From the NCBI RefSeq assembly GCF_014698305.1, contig NZ_JACJST010000005.1:186001-250000 (forward strand): a stretch of DNA of 64,000 nucleotides, written 5' to 3'. The notes beneath the pieces are model-generated. The model saw nothing but the letters and a program-made list of their open reading frames with translations, was not told the DNA's origin and searched no databases. A program made the translations under genes and the position numbers. Source of the stretch: Anabaena lutea FACHB-196. GTDB taxonomy: Bacteria; Cyanobacteriota; Cyanobacteriia; Cyanobacteriales; Nostocaceae. Each line of letters begins with the position of its first letter. Positions within the stretch are counted from its first letter, which is position 1. Positions 63,958-64,000 of the stretch are shown piece by piece.

Positions 63958-64000
63958 CTACTCGTCTTCTTCCAATGACTCACGAGAAAGTGATTCATAG
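63958..64000 (-). CDS. rpoB: RNA polymerase beta subunit RpoB, 3' end (partial)
   Basis: The last 13 codons and TAG of a minus-strand gene that continues past the window: YESLSRESLEEDE. Position directly upstream of rpoC1 and the acidic tail fit RpoB. Identity rests mainly on operon order. Confidence 0.8.
   Translation of the reverse strand, partial: YESLSRESLEEDE

Overview
The window looks like chromosomal DNA of a filamentous, probably heterocyst-forming cyanobacterium (Nostocales). Evidence: RNA polymerase beta' is split into rpoC1 and rpoC2; there is a phycobiliprotein lyase, an RRM/glycine-rich RNA-binding protein and a carotenoid-desaturase-like protein; the HIP1 octamer GCGATCGC recurs (for example near 1360, 4918, 6768, 10328, 12216 and 17162); heptameric tandem repeats fill many spacers; and an adjacent flv3-flv1 pair is arranged as in the heterocyst-specific flavodiiron genes of Anabaena. 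No source name is given and the species was not identified.

Layout. 0.5-9.2 kb (mostly +): trmD, ispF, a nuclease-like/PIN-like pair, an orphan family-5 solute-binding lipoprotein, larB, a small membrane protein, argH, a small basic protein (-) and a NUDIX hydrolase. 9.3-14 kb: coaX (-), then flv3 and flv1 (+). 14-16.3 kb is an accessory patch: a MazEF-type toxin-antitoxin pair between two copies of one repeat, a small membrane protein and a Uma2 protein. 16.3-23.3 kb: hpnJ-, hpnK- and hpnI-like genes interleaved with a DUF2237 protein, a cyclic-peptide-exporter-type ABC protein and a second radical SAM enzyme. 23.6-31 kb: RNA-binding protein, CpcS/CpeS-type lyase, an RND efflux pair and a glycosyltransferase. 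32-36.5 kb is the translation/transcription core: rplS, tRNA-Trp, secE-nusG-rplK-rplA, an L10 leader with attenuator, then rplJ-rplL and a terminator. 36.5-43 kb: an 84-bp tandem repeat, a Ser/Thr kinase, a LolA-like protein, a 2OG-Fe(II) oxygenase, a fructosamine-kinase-family protein and an M16 peptidase. 43-49 kb: a four-gene minus-strand cluster around a HerA/VirB4-like ATPase, the best candidate here for an undescribed system. 49-57 kb: two DUF29 paralogues, an unknown protein, a CrtD-like desaturase overlapping a HicBA module, a membrane-anchored repeat protein, hslO and a SRPBCC protein. 57.4-64 kb: rpoC2, rpoC1 and the 3' end of rpoB (-).

How parts work together. rplS to rplL and rpoB-C1-C2 supply ribosome and polymerase parts. 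The L10 leader can sense free L10 (or an L10/L12 complex) and attenuate rplJL. Flv3/Flv1 would reduce O2 to water, in heterocysts if the B-type assignment holds. HpnI, HpnK and HpnJ would act in sequence on bacteriohopanetetrol. The RND lipoprotein and pump form two thirds of an efflux system whose outer-membrane channel is not here.

A recurring theme is short repeats entering or touching genes: GC-rich repeats lie inside trmD, coaX and rpoC2, a heptamer array lies inside rpoC2, heptamers abut several start codons, a heptamer contains the flv3 stop codon, and a 28-bp palindrome contains a glycosyltransferase stop codon.
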